Below are positions 6,811-13,222 of a stretch of DNA of 14,159 nt, piece by piece. This stretch comes from Salinisphaera sp. UBA6602 (GTDB taxonomy: Bacteria > Pseudomonadota > Gammaproteobacteria > Nevskiales > Salinisphaeraceae). The stretch covers positions 1 through 14,159 of the forward strand of contig DJIE01000018.1 in the NCBI GenBank assembly GCA_002433465.1, in the 5' to 3' direction. How positions within the stretch are numbered: the stretch's first letter is position 1; every line of letters starts with the position of its first letter. The notes under the pieces are model-generated. The model was not told the DNA's origin, did not search any database, and saw nothing but the letters and a program-made list of their open reading frames with translations. The translations under genes were made by a program, and so were the position numbers.

Positions 6811-8727
6811 TTAACCGTCGCACTGCACGATCGCGAGCGAATCCACCGACTCGATGCTGGCCTCGCCGGCATATTCGTCGCGCATACCGCCGCGAACGGA
6901 GACGGTCTCGTCGACGATGCCGGGGTTGTTGGCCGGGCTGTACATGCCGCGCTGGCCGGATTCGAGCTTGACCACGATGGTGGCGCTGGCTGCCAGGTCG
7001 CCCAGGCGTAGCGCATAGGGGTCGTTCACGCCTTCGATCACCCGGCCCACCACGTCCAGCGACGTACCGTTGGAGGCCGCACGGGCCGTGGCCACTGATA
7101 CGCCGTTGTCGTCACCGCAGTCGCCGGCGTCGTTGCCGGCCGAGGCGTCGACGATTTCAAGATCGCGCGTCGATTCCAGGCTCGGCCCGTCGATATAGGT
7201 ATCGCGGGTGCCGGTTACGCGCAGGGTCTTTCCGACCAGCGAGGGGTCGTTCTGCGGGCTGAAACGCTCACGATCGCCGGCTTCGAGCTTGACGTAGATC
7301 GTGGCCGAGTCGTCGTTCAGGTCGGCCAGTTCAAGGGCGTACTGATCGTTCACGGCTCTCGTAATGCGCCCGATGGCGGTCAGCGTGGTGCCTTCGTTAG
7401 CGGCCAGTGCCTGGCTCACCGATACGTCGCTCCCGGTATCCGGATCGGGCGACGAGGTAGCGCCGCCCACCGGCTGCGGGGCCCCGTAGGCGCCGTCAGC
7501 AAAGGTGGCCGGATCGAACGGATCGTAGCCGCTATCGGGCTGGCGCCAGGGCGCGCCGTTGTCGGGGTCGGATTTTTCCACGTCGGCCATCGGCGTGGGC
7601 GTGGCTTCGCCGGCCGGATGCGCGGCGCTGGCAAACTGCGTATAGCTTTCCGGCGTGGCCAGCCAGTCGACGACCTGGCTAGACAGCCGCGCGGCATTGC
7701 CGCTATCGGTCCAGCCGGGATAGGTGCTCTTGTCGCCGCCGTTCTCTTCGCGACGATAGCGCGGCGTGTCGTCCTCGATCGGGCTGGAGTCGCCGATGAA
7801 GGCGGCCTTGCCGGCGCCGGCCTTGGCGATCGCCACATAGGGGCCTTCCGCGCGGCCGCCGAAATACACGCCGCGATCGACTGCCGGCCCCCACTTCTCG
7901 GGGCTGTCGCTGGGCGAGAAATACACCAGCCCCTTGGCCCGATTGGGGTCGACGATCGCCAGCGTGGACCCGCCGGCCATGAGGATCGGCGCCACCCCGT
8001 CGGTCAGCCCCTCGACCGAAGCCGGGTCTTCGATGCCGCTTACACCCGATTTCCAGTCGATGCCGTTGAAGCGATAGCGCACGCCGAAGGTTTCGGCCAG
8101 CCAGCCGGCATCCGCCGTACCCGGGTTGCGCAGATCGCCGTAGGCACCGCCTTTGTTATAGACGGCGCGATCCGAGCGGTTGTAGCCGTTGAACACCTCG
8201 GTGGCGTCCCAGGTATTCAGGTTGCGATCGGCGTTGTAATGATCGGCAATGAAATAGAGCCCGCCGCCTTCGGCCAGGAAGCGCTCGAGCGCATCCTGTT
8301 CGGCGCGGGTGAAGGGGCGGTTGCTTTCGGCGAGTACCAGCACGCTGGCCTGGCGAATGCCGGCATAGGTAATGACAGCTTCGTTGGCGTCGGTCGCCGA
8401 CTGGCTCGGGTCGCTGTAGTCATCGACGAAGTCGATGATGCCGTTGTCGTTCTTATCGACGCCGCGGTATTCGCCTACGGTATAACCGCGTGCGACAAGC
8501 GCATCCGCAAAGTCCGAAAAGGCGCCGTCAAGCACCCAGTCGGCGTTGCCTTGCGTGCCCCCGTGGGAGACGTCGAACAGCACGGTCTTGCCGTTGTCGG
8601 CTGCCGCACTCGGCGTCTTGATCGGCGCCGGGTAGTTCCAGTCGTAGTCCGCAGCGCCCGCGCCAGGCGCGACCGCAAACAACAGCGCGGACAGGACAAA
8701 TCCGGTACGAATCGATCGGCTCTTCAT
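6811..8727 (-). CDS. Secreted DUF4350/GATase-like protein with two YhcR-type OB folds
   Basis: A 638-residue exported protein. Residues 1-25 are a Sec signal (FVLSALLFAVAPGAGA, cut near Ala25/Ala26). Residues 45-355 look like a DUF4350/GATase1-like alpha/beta domain: TVLFDVSHGG (48-57), ASVLVLAESNRPFT (127-140), FLAEGGGLYFIADHYN (150-165) and AAFIGDSSPI (308-317). Residues 91-102 read like a dockerin or EF-hand calcium loop. A Pro/Asp-rich linker (about 370-433) leads to two tandem OB folds (434-526 and 543-634) resembling the YhcR_OBF/DUF6359 type, with matching segments VKLEAGDRERFSP and VKLESGQRGMYSP. The only cysteines, Cys537 and Cys636, flank the second OB fold. The ATG start is chosen because AGGTGG precedes it and the signal peptide follows; a TTG six codons upstream is rejected. 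It is the first gene of an operon with the CpdB-like nucleotidase, which suggests binding or handling of nucleic acid or nucleotides outside the cytoplasm. No nuclease motif was recognised. Confidence 0.87.
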   Translation of the reverse strand: MKSRSIRTGFVLSALLFAVAPGAGAADYDWNYPAPIKTPSAAADNGKTVLFDVSHGGTQGNADWVLDGAFSDFADALVARGYTVGEYRGVDKNDNGIIDFVDDYSDPSQSATDANEAVITYAGIRQASVLVLAESNRPFTRAEQDALERFLAEGGGLYFIADHYNADRNLNTWDATEVFNGYNRSDRAVYNKGGAYGDLRNPGTADAGWLAETFGVRYRFNGIDWKSGVSGIEDPASVEGLTDGVAPILMAGGSTLAIVDPNRAKGLVYFSPSDSPEKWGPAVDRGVYFGGRAEGPYVAIAKAGAGKAAFIGDSSPIEDDTPRYRREENGGDKSTYPGWTDSGNAARLSSQVVDWLATPESYTQFASAAHPAGEATPTPMADVEKSDPDNGAPWRQPDSGYDPFDPATFADGAYGAPQPVGGATSSPDPDTGSDVSVSQALAANEGTTLTAIGRITRAVNDQYALELADLNDDSATIYVKLEAGDRERFSPQNDPSLVGKTLRVTGTRDTYIDGPSLESTRDLEIVDASAGNDAGDCGDDNGVSVATARAASNGTSLDVVGRVIEGVNDPYALRLGDLAASATIVVKLESGQRGMYSPANNPGIVDETVSVRGGMRDEYAGEASIESVDSLAIVQCDG

Positions 8728-8731
8728 GGCG

Positions 8732-8737
8732 CCACCT
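8732..8737 (-). promoter_or_regulatory. Ribosome binding site deciding start at 8727
   Basis: On the - strand AGGTGG lies four bases before the ATG (seven counted from its AGG). It would be inside the gene if the upstream TTG at 8745 were used. Confidence 0.6.
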
Positions 8738-8865
8738 GCTTTCAAAGCCTGGAACGCTAGCAGCCGAATATGACCCCTATATGTAATGCATCGTACCCGT
8801 TCGCGTGATCACACCGGGCCAGGCGCGAGACGCTCGGTTACCAAGCGATGCCGATCAGATCGCGG

Positions 8866-8877
8866 CGAATCGATTCG
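8866..8877. repeat. Perfect 12-bp palindrome, possible operator
   Basis: CGAATCGATTCG is its own reverse complement. It lies about 140 bases upstream of the OB-fold gene start and beside an AT-rich patch with a second inverted repeat. It could bind a dimeric regulator; this is inference from symmetry only. Confidence 0.3.
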
Positions 8878-8988
8878 AAGTAATAAAGCGAATCATTACC
8901 GGCCACGGCGCGCCGCTGGTCGGCACGCGCGTAGAGCCTGCGCCTTGGTGCCCAAAGCGAAATGGGCAACCCGGTTCCACCGAGAAAG

Positions 8989-9036
8989 ACGTCAGTCCGG
9001 CGCACCGGACTGACGTTGCATACCGGCTAAAGCCGG
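8989..9036 (-). terminator. Twin hairpins after the 36-residue gene
   Basis: A 12-bp perfect stem (8989-9000 with 9005-9016) closes a CGCA tetraloop; on the - strand it is followed by CTTTCTC. Between it and the stop codon lies a smaller hairpin, CCGGC (9023-9027) with GCCGG (9032-9036). The long stem is well beyond chance and suits a terminator or an mRNA 3' stabiliser, although the T run is interrupted. Confidence 0.5.
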
Positions 9037-9070
9037 CCTCTCCAAGGCTTACGCCGGGCCGAAGCCGGGT

Positions 9071-9181
9071 CTACAAGAATTTCTTGTCCTGAGACTTCGC
9101 GGCCTTTTCGGCACGCTTTTCCTTCAAGGTTCGCGTAGGCGCTTTCTTGCCCTGCTTCTTGCGATCCATTCCCTTACTCAT
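9071..9181 (-). CDS. Small, highly basic conserved protein, 36 residues
   Basis: The reading frame encodes 36 residues starting MSKGMDRKKQGKKAPTRTLK and ending KSQDKKFL. About a third are Lys or Arg. I recognise the pattern M-S/G-K-G-x-D-x-K-K followed by a K/T/P stretch and a KEKRAEK-like helix as a small uncharacterised protein family seen in many proteobacteria; its function is not known to me. A good Shine-Dalgarno site (AGGAG at 9190-9194, eight bases before the ATG) and a long hairpin after the stop support it as a real gene. The frame stays open far upstream, but that extension has no such site. A poor promoter candidate, TTGTTC and TACACT 19 bases apart, lies at 9324-9354 on the - strand. 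The charge suggests nucleic-acid or ribosome contact, which is inference. Confidence 0.75.
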   Translation of the reverse strand: MSKGMDRKKQGKKAPTRTLKEKRAEKAAKSQDKKFL

Positions 9182-9189
9182 GATGACTG

Positions 9190-9194
9190 CTCCT
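9190..9194 (-). promoter_or_regulatory. Ribosome binding site of the 36-residue gene
   Basis: AGGAG on the - strand with an 8-base spacing to the ATG at 9181. It fixes the short form of this gene against the much longer in-frame extension. Confidence 0.7.
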
Positions 9195-9428
9195 GGCTGT
9201 TCATTCGATGGCAATGGCGCTGGTTTGTGTTCCCGCCGACCGCCTGGGTGGGGAAACGCAACCCCGCGTGGACGGGCGCGCTCAGCCGTCGCTATGGACG
9301 GCGCGCTTGCGCCCGCTGGATCGAGTGTAGTCCTATTTACGCCGACGCGAACAAACTTTTCGCGCCGCCGAGAAACGCCCGTGCCGCAACTCGCCGGCGA
9401 TCGCGAATCGGCCTTTTCCCGGGGTGGG

Positions 9429-10664
9429 TTATACGGCTTCCGTGTTCGTTTGCTGGCGTGCACAAGCTGCAAGCGGCTCGAATACGACCACCCGATTACG
9501 GCCCTGCGTCTTGGCCTCGTACAAGGCGCGGTCCGCAATCGTAAACAGCGTTTTCAGACTGCCGTCTTCATCCAGTACGCCGGCGCTGGCGCCCACGCTC
9601 ACGGTCACCACGTCCGTGGTTACGCTGTAGCCATGGGGCAGCGCCAGGCGTTCAACGGCGGCACGAAACTGTTCCGCGAACGGCGCGATATCCGTCGATT
9701 CCCTTGCCACGCGCACGGCCACGAATTCCTCGCCGCCGATACGAGCCAGGCGCGTGCGTCCGTCCAGCGCATAATCCAACGCCTTGGCGACGAGCTTGAG
9801 CGCCTCGTCGCCCGCCGGATGCCCATAGTTGTCGTTGTACGGTTTGAAGCTGTCGATATCGAGCATGGCCAGCACCACCCATGCCTCGCTGCCAGCCTGT
9901 TCGATATCCTTGGCCAGTGCGATATCCAGCCCGCGCCGGTTGGACAGACCGGTCAACGGATCGATCGCGGCCAGCCGGTCGAGAATATCGCGCTGCTCCG
10001 AAAGCTGTCTTTGCCGAATTCTTTCGCGCGTCACCAGCAGGAAATGACGCCGACGCTCGTTCTCGGTCGACCAGTTGGCATACACCGCGGGTATGAGAAG
10101 AACCACGCCGGTCGCCAGATAAGGCATCTTGAACGCGGGCGCGATGCCGGGCCCGAGCAGAACGGTGGCCGCCAGCAGGGCGAAGGTGGCCACGGTAAGC
10201 CCCAGTGCCATCCGAACAGGCAGCGCCATGAGCGTCAACGCAAAGAAAATGAGCGCGTAGTTACCGAGCAGGTAACCCTGTGACTCCGGCCGGTCGGAAA
10301 GCAGGATCAGACCCGACAAGATGGCGATCCCGCCCCAGCACAGCACGCAGGACAGCAGTTGTTGCCATACCAGCGGGATATTCGGCCGGCTGACCAGATA
10401 TAGCCCAAGGCAGCCGATCGGCAGGCAGACACACAGCCGCATGAACCACACCAGCCCGATGATATCGGTCAGGACCCACCAGTCCAGCAGCGCGAAAGCG
10501 GTGTAGTTGAAAATACCCAACATAACCGCAGCGACCAGGATCCGGCGCTTCTGCGGTTCGACGTAACGTTCGTATTCGGCGACCAGGCCCGGCGCGATCG
10601 CAACTGCCTTGAGCAAACCATCCGCCGCCAAGGCACGCTCCAGCCTCGTTGCCTCTTCTGTCAT
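9429..10664 (-). CDS. Membrane-bound diguanylate cyclase (GGEEF)
   Basis: A 411-residue protein. Residues 1-42 are cytoplasmic. Six hydrophobic helices follow (about 43-60, 69-91, 101-122, 132-149, 153-170 and 181-197), then a charged helix or coiled coil (201-232) and a GGDEF domain (233-395). Catalytic features are present: DPLTGLSNRRG (235-245), LDIDSFKPYND (268-278, metal Asp269), GGEEF (310-314) and the closing DRALYEAKTQGRNRV. It should make cyclic di-GMP from two GTP in response to a signal sensed by the membrane part. The inhibitory RxxD site five residues before GGEEF is missing (DGRT there), so classic product inhibition is unlikely. The start is the ATG preceded by AGAGGG; an ATG 12 codons upstream lacks such a site. 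The membrane region matches no named sensor I can identify (not clearly MASE1, MASE2 or 7TM-DISM). It stands alone among same-strand neighbours. Confidence 0.9.
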   Translation of the reverse strand: MTEEATRLERALAADGLLKAVAIAPGLVAEYERYVEPQKRRILVAAVMLGIFNYTAFALLDWWVLTDIIGLVWFMRLCVCLPIGCLGLYLVSRPNIPLVWQQLLSCVLCWGGIAILSGLILLSDRPESQGYLLGNYALIFFALTLMALPVRMALGLTVATFALLAATVLLGPGIAPAFKMPYLATGVVLLIPAVYANWSTENERRRHFLLVTRERIRQRQLSEQRDILDRLAAIDPLTGLSNRRGLDIALAKDIEQAGSEAWVVLAMLDIDSFKPYNDNYGHPAGDEALKLVAKALDYALDGRTRLARIGGEEFVAVRVARESTDIAPFAEQFRAAVERLALPHGYSVTTDVVTVSVGASAGVLDEDGSLKTLFTIADRALYEAKTQGRNRVVVFEPLAACARQQTNTEAV

Positions 10665-10670
10665 CTGTGT

Positions 10671-10676
10671 CCCTCT
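10671..10676 (-). promoter_or_regulatory. Ribosome binding site deciding start at 10664
   Basis: AGAGGG on the - strand six bases before the ATG of MTEEATRLER. The alternative ATG at 10700 has no comparable site. Confidence 0.6.
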
Positions 10677-10830
10677 AGCCCTCTCTCCCCAACCGCGCAT
10701 TAAGCAGTATCGACCCCTGCCAAACAGCCTTTAAGCCGCAAATAGCACCGATACACGACTTTTAAATACCACGCTTATATGCACCGCAGCTAAAACAGGT
10801 GCTTGGGCAAGTATCTGGGCCCATTGGCAA

Positions 10831-10874
10831 GGCCGCGACCGTTCGCGGCCACGGCCCAGGAAGCGGCGCTGGGC
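10831..10874 (-). terminator. Tandem GC hairpins after the DUF421 gene
   Basis: GGCCGCGA (10831-10838) pairs perfectly with TCGCGGCC (10843-10850) around a 4-base loop. Next to it GCCCAG (10854-10859) pairs with CTGGGC (10869-10874). They start about 43 bases past the stop codon of the DUF421 gene. No T run follows, so the terminator call is only moderate. Confidence 0.4.
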
Positions 10875-10917
10875 TCTATCACTTCGGTTTTGCCACGCCT
10901 TCGAGCCCACACCGAAA

Positions 10918-11457
10918 TTACGCCGAATAATCCCGTACGTTCTCCAGCACCCAGGCGCTGTCGGCAAGCGCTTCGGAATGACCATGCAGTACGTTCACGC
11001 TGCCGGTGCCTTCCATGACCACCGCCTGGATCGTGGTGTAGTCCACGATGTTGGCGCTGCGCACGATCCGGCGCAGGTCGTCTTCGGTGACCCGCGCCAC
11101 GCGCATATTTTCGGCCAGCATGCGACCACCCTCGCCCATGAGCCGTATCGGCCGGTTGTCCACCGTTCTTTCGACCGACGCCATGCGCGAGCGCCAGCGC
11201 GATACCACGAGCTGACAGCCGTAAAGCAGCAACAAGGCGAATCCGCCCGCCATCAGCGAGGGCGATTCGGCGACGATGGTGGTCGCAATCGTCGAGCCGA
11301 TCGCGACCACGATCGCCACATCGAACGCCGACATCTCGGCAAAACTGCGTACGCCGGCGGCACGGACAAACACCAGCACGGCGGCATACATCGCCAGGGT
11401 AGTGACAAGCACACCCAGCAGCGCCTGCGGTGAGGCCAAAAACCATTCATACGCCAT
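10918..11457 (-). CDS. DUF421/YetF-like membrane protein
   Basis: A 179-residue protein with three N-terminal hydrophobic helices (about residues 10-31, 45-63 and 67-85) and a soluble C-terminal domain. The signature of the family is visible: VRAAGVRSFAEMSAFD (31-46), IGSTIATTIV (53-62), then RPIRLMGEGGRMLAENM (102-118) and VTEDDLRRIVRSANI (123-137) with VVMEGTGSVNVL. DUF421 proteins (YetF of Bacillus, YcaP of E. coli) are inner-membrane proteins of unclear function, some linked to envelope stress or sporulation. This one is at the short end of the family. The ATG is chosen because GGTGA lies five bases before it; a GTG three codons upstream is possible and lacks a site. No partner gene is in the same transcript; the hairpin-rich gap upstream suggests its own promoter. 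Confidence 0.85.
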   Translation of the reverse strand: MAYEWFLASPQALLGVLVTTLAMYAAVLVFVRAAGVRSFAEMSAFDVAIVVAIGSTIATTIVAESPSLMAGGFALLLLYGCQLVVSRWRSRMASVERTVDNRPIRLMGEGGRMLAENMRVARVTEDDLRRIVRSANIVDYTTIQAVVMEGTGSVNVLHGHSEALADSAWVLENVRDYSA

Positions 11458-11462
11458 ATCGT

Positions 11463-11467
11463 TCACC
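11463..11467 (-). promoter_or_regulatory. Ribosome binding site favouring start at 11457
   Basis: GGTGA on the - strand five bases before ATG. It overlaps the alternative GTG start (11464-11466), so choosing the ATG is an inference. Confidence 0.4.
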
Positions 11468-11541
11468 GAACTATCGGTTGTAAGGACGGCGCAGCGTACG
11501 CGACCCGCCCACCCGCCGAAAGCACGGTCCGAACGGCCGTC

Positions 11542-11584
11542 CGCCCTATCGGGCGCGCGCCGGGCCGACCCGCTGCAGCCCGGC
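11542..11584 (-). terminator. Two GC hairpins after the aldehyde dehydrogenase gene
   Basis: GCCGGGC (11559-11565) pairs with GCCCGGC (11578-11584), and CGCCC (11542-11546) with GGGCG (11551-11555) around TATC. They lie 40-85 bases beyond the dehydrogenase stop codon. T runs are absent, as often in GC-rich genomes, so termination here is plausible and unproven. Confidence 0.35.
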
Positions 11585-11626
11585 CGAACAACACGCCGAG
11601 CAGCCTCCGGCGTAGAGAACCGATGC

Positions 11627-13048
11627 TCAGACGACCATGCCGGCGGTTTTGGTTTCCAGATATTCGGCGATGCCTTCCTGGGCGCCCTCGCGCCCCATGC
11701 CGCTGGCCTTCATGCCGCCGAAGGGCGCGGCCGCGCTCGTCGGGTTGATATCGTTGATGCCGATGATGCCGAAATCCAGGCCCTCGAAGGCGCGCATGCA
11801 GGTGTCGAGCCGATCGCTGTACACATAGGCGGCCAGGCCGTACTCGGTATCGTTGGCCAGCGCGATCAGGTCGTCCTCGTCACGATAGGTGATTACCGGC
11901 GCCACCGGGCCGAAGGTTTCTTCGCGATAGATACGCATCTTCGGCGTCACGCCGGAGACGATCGTCGGCGCATAGAAATGTCCCTGCGCGAGCGCGCCTT
12001 CGCGCATGCGCACGCCGCCGTGCGCCACCTGGGCGCCCTGAGCGACGGCGTCCTGTACCTGGGCGTCCACCTTGTCGACGGCGGCTTCGTTGATCAACGG
12101 GCCTATACCAATGCCCTCCTCCATGCCGTTGCCCACCCGCAGACGGGCCACGCGGCGGGTCAGCTCGCCCAAAAACGCCTCGCAGTGATCTTCATGCACA
12201 TAGATACGGTTGGGGCTGATACAGGCCTGGCCCATATTGAGAAACTTCACCAGCGACAGCCCCTTGGCCGCATGTACCGGGTCGGCATCGGGGAAGACCA
12301 GCGCCGGCGCGTGGCCACCCAACTCCATGGACACACGCTTTAGATGCAGCGCGGCCTCGGCGTTGAGCTTGCGCCCCACCGCGGTGGAGCCGGTGAAGGT
12401 GAGCTTGCGTACGCGCGCGTCGCTACAAAACGCCTGCCCGGTGGCGGTCGGGTCGGACACGGTCAGCAGATTGACCACGCCTTTGGGAAAGCCTGCCGCC
12501 TCGAAAATTTCGAACATGGCCTTCGCACACAGCGGCGTGCTCTCGGCCGGCTTGAGTACCACGGTGCAACCCGCGGCGAGCGCGGGGCCGAGCTTGCGCG
12601 TGATCATGGAGATGGGATAGTTCCAGGGCGTAATCGCGCCGACCACACCCACCGGATCGCGACGCACCATGAAGCGCTGGTTTTCGCGCGCCGAGGGCAC
12701 CAGCTGGCCATAGACCCGCTTGGCCTCTTCCGCGAACCAGAGCAGAAAATCCGCGCCGTAGCCGACTTCCGCCAGCGAGGCCTTGAGCGGCTTGCCCTGT
12801 TCGCGGGTCATCAGTTCCGCCAGCTCGCGCTTGCGCTCGGTCATCAGCTCCCAGGCGCGATACAACAGCTGCGCGCGGTAATAGGCGGTGGAGCCCCGCC
12901 AGTCGGCGAATGCCGTATGGGCTGCCGCAATCGCGGCGTCAATGTCGGCTTCGTTGCAGTCGGGCACCGTATCGATCGTCTCGCCCGTGGCGGGGTTGGT
13001 CACTGCAAACGTAGGCCGGCCGTCGAGCCATTCGCCGTTGATGAACAT
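11627..13048 (-). CDS. NAD(P)-dependent aldehyde dehydrogenase, succinate-semialdehyde dehydrogenase-like
   Basis: A 473-residue full-length member of the aldehyde dehydrogenase superfamily, oxidising an aldehyde to the acid with NAD(P)+ in the cytoplasm. Conserved features: TPWNYP (Asn143), LKPAE (Lys166, cofactor), FTGSTAVG (218-225, Rossmann turn), MELGG (Glu242, general base), GQACISPNR (Cys276, nucleophile), EETFGP (Glu377) and PFGGMKASGMGREG (442-455). The closing part, with EYLETK, fits the GabD/succinate-semialdehyde group. The second Cys found two residues after the nucleophile in GabD and human SSADH is Ser here, so redox control by that disulfide is not expected. The substrate could be another semialdehyde. 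The ATG has a very good site (GGAGG, 5-base spacing). An in-frame upstream extension of about 44 codons is rejected. No aminotransferase or other GABA gene is nearby. It is divergent from the nuclease gene at 13223. Confidence 0.92.
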   Translation of the reverse strand: MFINGEWLDGRPTFAVTNPATGETIDTVPDCNEADIDAAIAAAHTAFADWRGSTAYYRAQLLYRAWELMTERKRELAELMTREQGKPLKASLAEVGYGADFLLWFAEEAKRVYGQLVPSARENQRFMVRRDPVGVVGAITPWNYPISMITRKLGPALAAGCTVVLKPAESTPLCAKAMFEIFEAAGFPKGVVNLLTVSDPTATGQAFCSDARVRKLTFTGSTAVGRKLNAEAALHLKRVSMELGGHAPALVFPDADPVHAAKGLSLVKFLNMGQACISPNRIYVHEDHCEAFLGELTRRVARLRVGNGMEEGIGIGPLINEAAVDKVDAQVQDAVAQGAQVAHGGVRMREGALAQGHFYAPTIVSGVTPKMRIYREETFGPVAPVITYRDEDDLIALANDTEYGLAAYVYSDRLDTCMRAFEGLDFGIIGINDINPTSAAAPFGGMKASGMGREGAQEGIAEYLETKTAGMVV

Positions 13049-13053
13049 CGTTT

Positions 13054-13058
13054 CCTCC
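13054..13058 (-). promoter_or_regulatory. Ribosome binding site deciding start at 13048
   Basis: GGAGG within TTGGAGG on the - strand, five bases before the ATG of MFINGEW. This is the strongest such site in the window. Confidence 0.8.
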
Positions 13059-13211
13059 AAGTTATTGATCGCACCAAGCCGAACATTATGGCGTTCGCAA
13101 TCCCGTGCTTGCACTCCGGCCAGCGCCCGCCCCGGCTGAAGCCAGCCAACAATTGGTCGATACAACATTTCTGACGACACACCGCGATCGGCGAGCGCCG
13201 AGACTTACGCC

Positions 13212-13216
13212 GGGGG
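13212..13216 (+). promoter_or_regulatory. Ribosome binding site supporting GTG start at 13223
   Basis: GGGGG six bases before a GTG codon. An ATG at 13219 is in another frame, so the nuclease gene most likely uses GTG. Confidence 0.5.
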
Positions 13217-13222
13217 CGATGG

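Larger units (their letters stand above)
8746..9070. other. Gap upstream of the OB-fold/cpdB operon
   Basis: This holds no gene I can support. It must contain the operon promoter, which I could not place with confidence. There is a perfect 12-base palindrome at 8866-8877, an adjoining inverted repeat GTAAT/ATTAC (8880-8884/8895-8899) in an AT-rich patch, and the hairpins belonging to the end of the small gene at 9071. Short frames over it on the + strand are rich in Arg and look non-coding. Confidence 0.45.

Noticed and set aside
6765..7016. 84-codon N-terminal extension of the nucleotidase
   Set aside because: It overlaps the 3' end of the OB-fold gene and would place the lipoprotein signal in the middle of the protein.
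7618..8760. 380-codon + strand reading frame opposite the OB-fold gene
   Set aside because: Antisense shadow; the opposite strand has a signal peptide, a ribosome site and recognisable domains.
8805..9092. 95-codon + strand reading frame upstream of the OB-fold operon
   Set aside because: It runs through the 12-bp terminator-like hairpin and into the antisense of the small gene; no ribosome site or family.
9182..9538. N-terminal extension of the 36-residue protein to 155 residues
   Set aside because: The extension is Arg/Pro-rich, overlaps the end of the cyclase gene and would bury the AGGAG ribosome site.
9147..10283. 378-codon + strand reading frame opposite the diguanylate cyclase
   Set aside because: Antisense shadow with Arg/His/Gln-rich content; the GGEEF motif on the other strand decides the matter.
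11276..13174. Two long + strand reading frames end to end opposite the aldehyde dehydrogenase
   Set aside because: Antisense of a full-length enzyme with all catalytic residues; no domain in the shadow frames.
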